A DNA stretch of 30,918 nucleotides from Candidatus Paceibacter sp. (GCA_020724945.1 DYFX01000004.1:1877-32794); one strand, 5' to 3'. Shown: positions 22,235 to 28,801, counted from the stretch's first letter. Notes: generated by a model from the sequence alone, not told the origin. Numbers and translations: made by a program.

Positions 22235-22867
22235 TCACTCGAGGGCCTGCGGCGGGAACTTCAGGCCCAGCGCCTCCGCCCACTTCACGACGGAGCACTC
22301 GAGACGGAGCGCGAGGTTCCTGACGGTGTCGCGGTGCGAAGGCGGCGCGACGGCCTGGAGGTGATCGAAGAGCGGGAGGTAGATGTCACGCGTCTCGTCG
22401 ATCTGCTTGCGTTGGAATTCGACCGGCAGCGCGTCGAGCGACGAGATGTTGTCGTAACGGTCGCAGAGCTTGATGGCGAGCGTCTTCCAGTCGGCGTGGC
22501 GACGGAGACGGTCGACATATCCTTCCTTGGGCACCTTCGAGAGCAGGCGGAGCATCCGCTCGGCCTCGACGCCGCCGAGGATGCGCGCCTTCTCCGGCGC
22601 GACATACTGCGGACAGTCCTCGTAGGCGTCGTGCAGCAGCGCGGCGATCATGGCCGGCAGGTCGTAGAGCTCGAGGCCGTCGATCAGCCAGAGCGCCACG
22701 CGGCGCGGATGCTCGAAGTAGCGTTCGCCGTCCTTGCGTCCCTGGGCACGATGCGCGTACTTCGCGAGGTCGTAGGCCATCTCGATGCGCGCGACATCCT
22801 CGGACGAGAACAGGGCGCTGGCCGGCGCCTCCCGAAGACGCGCGAAGAACTTCTCCCGGTTTTCCAT
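22235..22867 (-). CDS. Stand-alone SpoT/MESH1-like HD phosphohydrolase
   Basis: A 210-aa soluble protein consisting of one HD domain of the RelA/SpoT hydrolase type. The likely manganese ligands are His39 or His53 (AHRAQGRKDGERYFEHP), the pair His79-Asp80 in AALLHDAYED, and Asp136 in KLCDRYDNISSL. These match the pattern AHxxQxRK..Y..HP, LLHDxxED and KxxDRxxN of (p)ppGpp hydrolases. No synthetase, TGS or ACT domain follows, so it would be a small alarmone hydrolase; other nucleotide substrates are possible. The C-terminal 60 residues are extra helices. The start at 22867 has AGGAGG upstream. A TTGACA/TGCATT promoter shares its -35 with the divergent phosphotransferase gene. Confidence 0.78.
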   Translation of the reverse strand: MENREKFFARLREAPASALFSSEDVARIEMAYDLAKYAHRAQGRKDGERYFEHPRRVALWLIDGLELYDLPAMIAALLHDAYEDCPQYVAPEKARILGGVEAERMLRLLSKVPKEGYVDRLRRHADWKTLAIKLCDRYDNISSLDALPVEFQRKQIDETRDIYLPLFDHLQAVAPPSHRDTVRNLALRLECSVVKWAEALGLKFPPQALE

Positions 22868-22883
22868 GGATCCTCCTGCCTCC

Positions 22884-22912
22884 AATGCAACACGGAAACG
22901 CACCCTTGTCAA
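22884..22912 (-). promoter_or_regulatory. HD hydrolase promoter
   Basis: TTGACA with a weak TGCATT at 17 bp on the minus strand. Its -35 overlaps, base for base apart from one position, the -35 of the divergent promoter. Confidence 0.45.
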
Positions 22913-22934
22913 AGGGCCTCCGGCATGCTACAAA
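22906..22934 (+). promoter_or_regulatory. CDP-alcohol phosphotransferase promoter
   Basis: TTGTCA and TACAAA are 17 bp apart. CCCTT and AAGGG flank the -35 as an inverted repeat (22903-22916), similar in core to the dyad over the diguanylate cyclase promoter. Confidence 0.6.
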
Positions 22935-22966
22935 GGCTCGTCGCCCTTTCAACCGAGGAGGCCGTG

Positions 22967-23671
22967 ATGGGAAGACTGCGCAGCTGGCTCGAAGACGATT
23001 CCCGCGTCGGCTGGCTCCGCCGGCTGTCCGACCGTTCCGCCGCCGCGCTCGACGCGGTCCCCGGCATGACGCCGAACCGCGTCACGGCCCTCGGACTGGT
23101 CCTCGCCATGCTCGCGGCGCTCATGTTCGCGCTCGGCGCCGTCGCCTTCGGCGCGGTCTTCTGCGCCGCGAGCTACCTCACCGACTTCCTCGACGGCGCG
23201 CTCGCCCGCTACCAGGACGAGCGCATGACCGACGAGGGGCGCGCAGCGGAGGGCGCCAAGGGCTGGTTGGACCGGCGCGGCAAGACGGAAGACGGCGGTT
23301 TCCTCTCCGGCGCCGCGTTCGATCCGTTCGTCGACAAGGCGCGCTACTTCGGCGCCCTGCTGCCGCTCGGCCTCGACCGGCTCTGGTGGCCGCTCATCGC
23401 CGCCGGCGCCTTCTTCGCCCTGGCGCTGACGCTCTGGCGCCCCCTCGCCGTCCGCCTCCGCCTCTCCAAGGGCAGGTCGAACTGGCTCGGCAAGCACAAG
23501 GTGCATGTCGAAGCGGCGCTGCTGGCTTGGCTCGTGTTCATCCCGGCCGCCGCGCTGCCCTACGCCGACGACGCCATCCTCGGCCTCGCCTCGCTCGGCG
23601 GCGCCGGCTCCTTCCTCGGCCAAACCTACTCGGCCTGGAAGAACCGCGCGAACGCGAAAGCCCCGATCTGA
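22967..23671 (+). CDS. CDP-alcohol phosphatidyltransferase-family protein with expanded catalytic motif
   Basis: A 234-aa integral membrane protein, probably making a phospholipid or phosphodiester by transferring a CDP-activated group to an alcohol. The family motif D-x2-DG-x2-AR-x8-G-x3-D-x3-D is complete: D73, D76-G77, A80-R81, G115, D119 and D123. However the gap between AR and G is 33 residues instead of 8, filled by a charged, glycine-rich insert (about 82-114). Hydrophobic helices lie near 40-70, 125-160 and 180-220. The start at 22967 follows GAGGAGG by 5 nt (a GTG one codon earlier is possible). The stop codon is in the terminator loop. Product unknown. Confidence 0.83.
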   Translation: MGRLRSWLEDDSRVGWLRRLSDRSAAALDAVPGMTPNRVTALGLVLAMLAALMFALGAVAFGAVFCAASYLTDFLDGALARYQDERMTDEGRAAEGAKGWLDRRGKTEDGGFLSGAAFDPFVDKARYFGALLPLGLDRLWWPLIAAGAFFALALTLWRPLAVRLRLSKGRSNWLGKHKVHVEAALLAWLVFIPAAALPYADDAILGLASLGGAGSFLGQTYSAWKNRANAKAPI

Positions 23672-23684
23672 TCGGGGCTTTTTT
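23658..23684 (+). terminator. Terminator overlapping the phosphotransferase gene end
   Basis: A perfect 10-bp stem AAGCCCCGAT / ATCGGGGCTT with 3-nt loop ends in six T. The TGA stop (23669-23671) spans the loop. On the other strand only TTT follows, so termination of the convergent ftsL operon here would be weak. Confidence 0.9.
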
Positions 23685-24025
23685 CAATTTCTCGCGACTT
23701 GCGGGACGGTGGCCATCACATAGTCGACGCTCGGGGTCGGGACCATGCCCATGGACTTCACCTTCTCCTCGACCTGCCGCACGGACTGTTCCTGCGCGAC
23801 CTTGAGCTCGATGCGCTCGCTCTCCTCCTTCAGCTCCGCGATCTCGCGCTCGAGCGCGCGGATCTCGTAGCCCTTCGTCGAAGCGGCGTTGATCTGCATC
23901 AGGTACCCGGCGCCGAACGCGACGACCAGCGCGCCGAAGACGGCCAGCGCGGCGCCGCGGCCGAGCCTGAAGCCGGCCCTGCGTGGGGCGAGCGCGGCGC
24001 GGCGGGTTTGGAACTTCCTAGGCAT
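23684..24025 (-). CDS. ftsL: FtsL/DivIC-like septum protein
   Basis: A 113-aa bitopic membrane protein. A basic cytoplasmic tail (1-25) precedes a single helix (about 26-46, AALAVFGALVVAFGAGYLM), then a leucine/glutamate heptad coiled coil (about 52-88), and a short tail with SMGMVPTPSVDYVMA. This layout, and its place directly after rsmH, is that of FtsL, which with FtsB/DivIC recruits the septal wall synthase. Its start (ATG 24025) overlaps the rsmH stop by 8 bp, without ribosome site. No ftsI follows. Assigned mostly on architecture and context because FtsL sequences diverge rapidly. Confidence 0.8.
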   Translation of the reverse strand: MPRKFQTRRAALAPRRAGFRLGRGAALAVFGALVVAFGAGYLMQINAASTKGYEIRALEREIAELKEESERIELKVAQEQSVRQVEEKVKSMGMVPTPSVDYVMATVPQVARN

Positions 24026-24914
24026 GGGGTTTCTTGATGGCGACGCGGAGCTTGGCGGACCGCGCGCGGGGATTGGCTTCGAGCTCCTTCTCCCCCGCCA
24101 TGACCGGCTTGGGCGTGAGGATCTCGAGCTCCGGGGATTCTTCAAAGAAGCGTTTGACGATGCGGTCTTCCAGCGAATGGAAGCTGATGACGCCGAGCCT
24201 GCCGCCCGGGCGGAGCAGGCGCACGGCCTGCGGAAGCGCCTCGCGGACATTGCCGAGCTCGTCGTTCACGGCGATGCGGAGCGCCTGGAAGGTCTGCGTG
24301 GCCGGATTGATCTTCGGCTTGCCGCGGCGCGTGCGTTCGGGCACGGCGGAAGCGACGATGGCCGCGAGCTGTCCGGTCGAGACGATCATGGCCTTGCCGC
24401 GCGCGCGGACGATGGCCGCGGCGATGCGGCCGGCGGCGCGCTCCTCGCCATACTCGCGGATCGTCTGGGCGAGGTCCTCCTGGGACCAGCCGTTCACGAT
24501 GTCGGAGGCCGTGAGGTCGCCCGAGGCGTCGTAACGCATGTCGAGCGGGCCCTCGAAACGGAACGAGAAGCCGCGGTCGGGGTCGTCGATCTGAAAGGAC
24601 GAGTAGCCGAGGTCGAACAGGACGGCGGAGGCGACTGGGACCGCGTACGCCCGCGCAAAACGCTCCATCTCCCTGTAGCTTCCGTGGACAAGCATGGCAC
24701 GGGAACCGTAGATGGCGAGCCTTTTCCGCGTCTCCTCCAACGTACGCGCGTCCCATTCGATCCCCAGGAGGCGCCCGTTCGGGGCGGTCGCCTCCAGGAA
24801 TGCCGAGGCGTGTCCGCCTCCGCCGAGCGTCGCATCGACGACATCGTCTCCGGGTTTCAGGTCGAACGATGAAAGGATCTCCTCCAGCAGGACCGGGATG
24901 TGCGTACGAGCCAT
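24018..24914 (-). CDS. rsmH: 16S rRNA (cytosine-1402-N4) methyltransferase RsmH
   Basis: A 298-aa enzyme that methylates the N4 of C1402 in 16S rRNA, tuning decoding. Signatures are HIPVLLEEIL at the N-terminus, SAM site VVDATLGGGGHASAFL (about 25-40), FDLGYSSFQIDDPDRGFSF with PLDMRYD (about 98-127), PATQTFQALRIAVNDEL and ISFHSLEDRIVKRFF. The start is ATG 24914 (MARTHIP); six further in-frame codons upstream run towards a repeat element and are not conserved. No ribosome site exists, because a 68-bp repeat begins 7 bp upstream of the ATG. It is the second gene of mraZ-rsmH-ftsL. Confidence 0.96.
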   Translation of the reverse strand: MARTHIPVLLEEILSSFDLKPGDDVVDATLGGGGHASAFLEATAPNGRLLGIEWDARTLEETRKRLAIYGSRAMLVHGSYREMERFARAYAVPVASAVLFDLGYSSFQIDDPDRGFSFRFEGPLDMRYDASGDLTASDIVNGWSQEDLAQTIREYGEERAAGRIAAAIVRARGKAMIVSTGQLAAIVASAVPERTRRGKPKINPATQTFQALRIAVNDELGNVREALPQAVRLLRPGGRLGVISFHSLEDRIVKRFFEESPELEILTPKPVMAGEKELEANPRARSAKLRVAIKKPHA

Positions 24915-24921
24915 ATGCGTC

Positions 24922-24989
24922 TGTAGCTGCAAGGCTTGCCTTGCCGGACCGGAATCGACCGATCAGGCAGGGCGAGCCCTGCGGCTACA
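24922..24989. repeat. REP/MITE-like double-hairpin repeat, copy 2 (68 bp)
   Basis: The ends are TGTAGC and GCTACA. The arms are GCAAGGC-TT-GCCTTGC and GCAGGGC-GA-GCCCTGC, as in copy 1 at 14174-14227, but the middle is longer and unrelated. It lies inside an operon, between mraZ and rsmH, and its end supplies the mraZ stop codon. Confidence 0.85.
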
Positions 24990-25416
24990 CACCCAGTGAA
25001 CCGAGCTGTTCGGCGATGTCGCCGGAATCCTTCTCGGTCTTCAGCTTGTAGGCGTTCCAGGCCTTCTCGTCCCAGAGCTCGAGGTGGTTGTACAGTCCGG
25101 CGATGACGACATTCTTCTTCACGCCGGCGTACTGGCGGAGGTAGTCGGGAAGGACGATCCTCCCCTGCGCGTCGATCGAGACATCCATGGCGCCGGCCAG
25201 CATCAGGCGGGCGAAGGCGCGGGAGTTCGACTGGCTCATCGGCATGGCCGAGAGCTTGTCGGCGAGCTTCTGCCATTCGGCGGCGGTGTACACATACAGG
25301 CAGCCGTCGAGGCCGCGCGTGACGATGGCGCCAGACTCAAGATCGCCTCGGAATTTCACGGGAATCGCGAGGCGTCCTTTGTCATCGAGCGAATGGCGGT
25401 ACTCTCCAATAAACAT
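24985..25416 (-). CDS. mraZ: Transcriptional regulator MraZ
   Basis: A 143-aa AbrB-like regulator that binds the promoter of the division and cell-wall cluster. It has two MraZ half-domains: MFIGEYRHSLDDKGRLAIPVKFR (given in parts: MFIGEYRHSL, DDKGRLAIP) at the start, and the second copy with SIDAQGRIVLPDYLRQYAG near residue 80. ATG 25416 gives the standard N-terminus and length. An upstream GTG at 25440 would add eight residues and overlaps an operator-like repeat. The stop is a TAG (24985-24987) formed by the end of the inserted repeat. First gene of mraZ-rsmH-ftsL; autoregulation is likely. Confidence 0.94.
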   Translation of the reverse strand: MFIGEYRHSLDDKGRLAIPVKFRGDLESGAIVTRGLDGCLYVYTAAEWQKLADKLSAMPMSQSNSRAFARLMLAGAMDVSIDAQGRIVLPDYLRQYAGVKKNVVIAGLYNHLELWDEKAWNAYKLKTEKDSGDIAEQLGSLGV

Positions 25417-25436
25417 CGCCGTTTTTCTTGATTTCC

Positions 25437-25489
25437 CCACTTCTCACCACGATACAACCATTATACTCCACTTTCTCCCACCTGTCCAC
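25437..25489 (-). promoter_or_regulatory. mraZ promoter with MraZ-box direct repeats
   Basis: TGGACA (25483-25488) and a perfect TATAAT (25460-25465) are 17 bp apart on the minus strand. GTGG units start at 25489, 25481, 25471, 25450 and 25440, mostly 10 or about 20 bp apart. This is the layout known for MraZ operators (GTGGG repeats every 10 bp). MraZ bound here would cover both boxes and the start region. Confidence 0.8.
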
Positions 25490-25527
25490 CCCGGTCCCCC
25501 ATCAGGGTTCTGGGGATAAGGCGGACG

Positions 25528-25554
25528 AAAAAACCTCATGAGGTCTTCATGAGG
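25528..25554 (-). terminator. Terminator overlapping the HDxxH-protein gene end
   Basis: A 7-bp stem CCTCATG / CATGAGG with 7-nt loop is followed on the minus strand by G-free T6. The stop codon of the gene (25536-25538) is inside the distal arm. Confidence 0.8.
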
Positions 25555-26567
25555 CGGAGGTACTGCTGGAAGCCGTCGGCGCGGGCTTCATCGATCTTGG
25601 AACGGAGCGTCGCGGCGTCGGCGCCTTCGGGCAGGCCCCAGGCTTCCCTGCGCTTCCGCACGGCGTTCGTGTGCGCGTACCACCGGCGGTAGCCTTCGAG
25701 GATGTCGTCTTGGGTCGGTGAAGGCGTCCCGAGCGCCTTCCGCATGGCGGCGATCCCGCCGTCTGCCTGGAGGCAGAAGGCGGGATCCGTGCACTCGGCG
25801 TGGATGAACGATTCCCAACGGTCGCGGTAGCGGATCGGCGGCAGGGTTCCCATGGCGGCGAGCGCGGCGGCGTTATGGAAGCCTTCGGCCTCCATCGGCG
25901 TCGTCGGCAGGTAGGCATGGCAGAGGTCGTGCACGGCGACGCGCGCGAGGAAATCCGTCGCGACCGCCGGCGAGACGCCGAGGACCGCGGGAAGATCCGT
26001 CACGGGATAGCCGACGAGCTTGCCGCGCACCGGATGGTAGGTCCGGTCGCCGTCCATGACCCACGCCTGGCTGTAGGTGCTGAAGGTCGTGAAGAGCGGC
26101 TTGAGGCGCAGCTTCGCGTCGGCGTAGCTCCCCTCCAGCATCCAGGATGTCCTGGCGTGGAGATGGAGATACTGCACGCCCGTCGGGAGATGCGCGTACC
26201 GTTCCGTGTACCGACGGAAGACGGCCGGTTCCTCCCGCTCGAGCGCGAGCATGGCGCGGTGCGCCGCGGCGTCGTCTTCGGCCGAAGCGGCCTGGAAGAA
26301 GTAGAGCGGCACGCCCGCCCAGCCCTTGCCGGCCTCCGCGACGCGGATGCCGTCAAGCCAGGCGCAGGCGGCCGCGATGCGCGAAGTGAAGCGCCCGGCG
26401 TCGAGCCACGGCGCGCCGAGAAGCGCCAGCCGCGCCGGCCGCTTCGTGTCCGCGATCAGGTCCTCCAGAAGGATCGTGCGCGTCGGATCGATGCGGCCGA
26501 TCAGGTCGGCATCCTCTTCGGCCCGACGACGCTGCAAGTCGAAGAGCGTCTTCAGCGGTCCGAACAT
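25536..26567 (-). CDS. Unknown 343-aa protein with HDxxH metal-type motif
   Basis: A soluble, mostly helical protein with no signal peptide. The start at 26567 has GGAGGAA 4 nt upstream and a good promoter. The notable motif is VAVHDLCHAYLPTTPMEAEG: His213-Asp214-x2-His217, followed by Glu226/Glu228. An HDxxH plus nearby Glu is the zinc pattern of Coq4-type proteins, among others, but I see no wider similarity and no quinone genes. The rest is rich in Trp, Tyr and Arg (YLHLHARTSWMLEG, YRDRWESFIHAEC). Family not recognised; a metal-dependent enzyme is plausible. Confidence 0.75.
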   Translation of the reverse strand: MFGPLKTLFDLQRRRAEEDADLIGRIDPTRTILLEDLIADTKRPARLALLGAPWLDAGRFTSRIAAACAWLDGIRVAEAGKGWAGVPLYFFQAASAEDDAAAHRAMLALEREEPAVFRRYTERYAHLPTGVQYLHLHARTSWMLEGSYADAKLRLKPLFTTFSTYSQAWVMDGDRTYHPVRGKLVGYPVTDLPAVLGVSPAVATDFLARVAVHDLCHAYLPTTPMEAEGFHNAAALAAMGTLPPIRYRDRWESFIHAECTDPAFCLQADGGIAAMRKALGTPSPTQDDILEGYRRWYAHTNAVRKRREAWGLPEGADAATLRSKIDEARADGFQQYLRLMKTS

Positions 26568-26592
26568 GGTTTCCTCCTTCCGCTGACGCCCG

Positions 26593-26621
26593 AGCGTAAC
26601 GGAAAAGACCCGCCGTGTCAA
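26593..26621 (-). promoter_or_regulatory. Promoter of the HDxxH-protein gene, nested in the uvrC terminator
   Basis: TTGACA (26616-26621) and TACGCT (26593-26598) are 17 bp apart on the minus strand. The -35 is in the loop of the uvrC terminator and its T-run is in the spacer. Confidence 0.65.
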
Positions 26622-26629
26622 CGGGTCTT
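26603..26629 (-). terminator. uvrC terminator
   Basis: An 8-bp perfect stem AAGACCCG / CGGGTCTT with 9-nt loop, followed by TT on the minus strand so that four T in all end the hairpin. The stem touches the uvrC stop codon. Confidence 0.7.
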
Positions 26630-27909
26630 CACGCGTCCTTGTTCCCCAGGAACTTCCGTCCGCGGCGCTTGCGATGGTAGGAGATGGCGAAGCGGTGCGC
26701 CTCGTCGCGGGCGTGCTGGAGGATCTTCTTGTAGCGCGTGGCGACGCGGACGAGCTCCTCGGTCTTCTCGCCGTAGACGAGGACATCCTGCTTGCGGTCG
26801 AAGCCTTTGGCCAGGCCGACCATGGGGATCTTGAGGTTCAGCTCGGCGAGCGCCTCCATCGCGGCGTTCACCTGTCCCCTGCCGCCGTCGATGACGAGCA
26901 GGTCCGGCAGCTTCCAAGCCTCGCTCCGGTCGTGCGGACCGGCGTGCGCGAAGCGGCGGCGGATGACCTCCTTCATCATCGCCGTATCGTTGGCGCCCTG
27001 GACCGTCTTGATGCGGAACTTCTTATACAGTCCCTTGCGCGGCAGGCCTCCAAGGAAAACGACGCCCGAGGCGACCGCCTGCTCGCCGAGCGTATTCGAG
27101 ATGTCGTACGCCTCGACGCGGCCGAAGACATTGATGCCTTCGTCGCGGTTCTCGCGCGGATCGTCTTCCCTCTTGATGACCGAGACATCCTGGATATGCG
27201 TCAGGGCGAACGACAGGTCGCGGAGCTTGGCCGCCTCCTCGAAATCCTCCGCCTTGGCGGCGGCCTTCATCTGCTTCTCGGTCTCCTTCAGGACCTGCGC
27301 CTTCTTGCCCTCGAAGAACAGCACGAGGCGGCGGATGACCTTGGCGTAGTCGCGCTTCGAGATCGCCTCGACGCAGACGCCGGGACAGAGCTTGATGTGG
27401 TGATAGAAGCACGGCCGCTTCTGGCCCGGATCGCAGTCGGACCAATGGAAGAGCTTGCGCGTGAGCTCCAGCGCGGCGCGCAGCGACGACGACGAAGTAT
27501 ACGGGCCGAAGACCCACTTGAATTTCTTCTTAGGCGTGGCTTCCAGCTCGTACCCGCGGATCAGGATCGGCTTGGGATACGGCTCGTTGGTGATGGCCAG
27601 GTGCAGGAAGCTCGAGTCGTCCTTGCCGATGACATTATAGGGAGGCTTGAGCTTGCGGATCTCGTTGGCCTCCAGGATGAGCGCTTCGATGGCGGTCGGT
27701 ACGGTCTTCCAGTCGACGGAGGCGATGAACGGGACCATCTTCTCGATGTGCTCCCCGTGCGGCCGCTGCCAGTACTGCGGCACGCGGCGCGCGAGCGAAA
27801 CCGCCTTGCCGACATACAGCAACTTCCCCTCGGCATCCTTCATGTAGTAGACGCCGGGGCTTTCGGGGATTTCGGGTTCTTTCAGTTTCAAGTGCGGCGG
27901 GAGTCTCAT
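26629..27909 (-). CDS. uvrC: Excinuclease subunit UvrC, short form
   Basis: A 426-aa nucleotide-excision-repair nuclease that cuts on both sides of a lesion after UvrA/UvrB recognition. The GIY-YIG domain is at 19-41 (GVYYMKDAEGKLLYVGKA). Four cysteines (C159, C167, C175, C179) form a cluster. The UVR motif that binds UvrB is near 210-240. The RNase H-like second nuclease is YDISN (Asp269) with VIDGGRGQ (339-346). The chain ends at RFAISYHRKRRG without the helix-hairpin-helix pair of longer UvrC (about 600 aa in E. coli), which fits Patescibacteria-like forms. ATG 27909 has no ribosome site. An extended -10 lies 6 nt upstream, so the mRNA should be leaderless. Confidence 0.95.
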   Translation of the reverse strand: MRLPPHLKLKEPEIPESPGVYYMKDAEGKLLYVGKAVSLARRVPQYWQRPHGEHIEKMVPFIASVDWKTVPTAIEALILEANEIRKLKPPYNVIGKDDSSFLHLAITNEPYPKPILIRGYELEATPKKKFKWVFGPYTSSSSLRAALELTRKLFHWSDCDPGQKRPCFYHHIKLCPGVCVEAISKRDYAKVIRRLVLFFEGKKAQVLKETEKQMKAAAKAEDFEEAAKLRDLSFALTHIQDVSVIKREDDPRENRDEGINVFGRVEAYDISNTLGEQAVASGVVFLGGLPRKGLYKKFRIKTVQGANDTAMMKEVIRRRFAHAGPHDRSEAWKLPDLLVIDGGRGQVNAAMEALAELNLKIPMVGLAKGFDRKQDVLVYGEKTEELVRVATRYKKILQHARDEAHRFAISYHRKRRGRKFLGNKDA

Positions 27910-27915
27910 GGGGTC

Positions 27916-27924
27916 ATGATAGCA
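27916..27924 (-). promoter_or_regulatory. Extended -10 promoter of uvrC
   Basis: TGC followed by TATCAT on the minus strand, 6 nt before the ATG, puts the transcript start on the start codon itself. Confidence 0.6.
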
Positions 27925-27990
27925 GACGGACGCTTGACGGGACGGCTTCGGCATGTTTCCCTCCCCGCATGCCCTTTTTGGAGGAAGACC

Positions 27991-28350
27991 ATGGCCGTGG
28001 CCCTTTCCGGAACGCATGACGCCTATCGCGAGTTCATCGACCCGCTGACGGGAGACCGGTGCCGCCGCGTCTCCGTCATCGACATCCGCGCCGACATCCG
28101 TCCCAAGGGGCGGGTCGGGCACATGCGCGTGGAGTACATCGAGCGCGGCATCGGCGGCGGCAGGACGCGCCCGTTCTCGGTCGTCACATGCATCGGCGAC
28201 ATCATGGACGGCGCGGTCTGGCGCGAGGAATTCCGCATCGATCTCCTCGACCACGACGCCGAGTTCGCCCGCCTGGCCGCCTGCATCGAGGTCGACCGAC
28301 GGCGCCTCGCCGACATCATCCGCGCCAACGCGCCGCGGCGGGAGGGCTGA
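27991..28350 (+). CDS. Unknown 119-aa protein, first of a pair
   Basis: A small soluble protein beginning MAVALSGTHDAYREF. The body alternates beta-like strands (RRVSVIDIRADIRPKG, HMRVEYIERG, RPFSVVTCIGDIMDG) and ends in a charged helix (EFARLAACIEVDRRRLADII). There are no membrane helices. The start has GGAGGA 5 nt upstream. A TTGACG (27934-27939) could be the -35 but the -10 is poor. One base separates it from the next gene, so the two are co-expressed. They sit between uvrC and uvrA on the opposite strand. No family recognised; secondary structure suggests a small alpha/beta domain. Confidence 0.72.
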   Translation: MAVALSGTHDAYREFIDPLTGDRCRRVSVIDIRADIRPKGRVGHMRVEYIERGIGGGRTRPFSVVTCIGDIMDGAVWREEFRIDLLDHDAEFARLAACIEVDRRRLADIIRANAPRREG

Positions 28351-28351
28351 C

Positions 28352-28789
28352 ATGCCGTCCGTCGCTTCGCGGCTCTTGCCGAGGCTGGTCGGCGAGCGCT
28401 TCCGCCCGGTCCATGCGCACGACCCGCCGCAGGCCCAGCCGTACATCGCGCGGGCCGTCTGCATCACGGACCTGTGTCCCGGACGCATGGTCGAGATGCC
28501 GGTCTTCGTCCAGTACGACGGCCTCGCGATCTCGGAGGACGCGCATGTGCAGGTCCAGCTCGACTACGAGGTCTTCTACGACCGCGCGCGGGGGAAGGTC
28601 TCGCCGCTCACGCAGCGCTTCGACCTGCGGGACTTCCAGGCGCCGTATCCGGACGCGCTCACGCGCGCGGCCGAGCGGCTCGGTCTCGAGCCGTCGCGGC
28701 TCGCCGAGATCGTCCTCCGCCACGCCGATCCGCGGAAACCCGTCATGCCGCCCGTCGAACGACCCGACTGGCAGCCCTCGTCACGGTGA
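28352..28789 (+). CDS. Unknown 145-aa protein, second of a pair
   Basis: A soluble protein starting at ATG 28352 one base after the previous stop, with GGAGGG at 28341-28346 inside that gene's end. The N-terminal third is basic and Pro-rich. The middle has beta-type stretches (MVEMPVFVQYDGLAI, HVQVQLDYEVFYDRARG) and the end is an amphipathic helix (LTRAAERLGLEPSRLAEIVL). Two cysteines occur in ICITDLC-like order (AVCITDLCPG). It shows no homology that I recognise. The pair has a shared bidirectional-looking terminator whose right arm contains the stop codon, just before uvrA's end. Confidence 0.72.
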   Translation: MPSVASRLLPRLVGERFRPVHAHDPPQAQPYIARAVCITDLCPGRMVEMPVFVQYDGLAISEDAHVQVQLDYEVFYDRARGKVSPLTQRFDLRDFQAPYPDALTRAAERLGLEPSRLAEIVLRHADPRKPVMPPVERPDWQPSSR

Positions 28790-28800
28790 CGAGGGCTTTT

Positions 28801-28801
<1 letters not shown>
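28774..28801 (+). terminator. Terminator of the small gene pair
   Basis: A 9-bp stem GCCCTCGTC / GACGAGGGC with 5-nt loop is followed by five T. The stop codon (28787-28789) is at the loop/right-arm border. The minus-strand uvrA ends next to it and has no T-run of its own. Confidence 0.9.

Noticed and set aside
14174..24989. CRISPR array from the two similar palindromic repeats
   Set aside because: Only two copies about 10.7 kb apart, with variable centres; no spacers and no cas genes.
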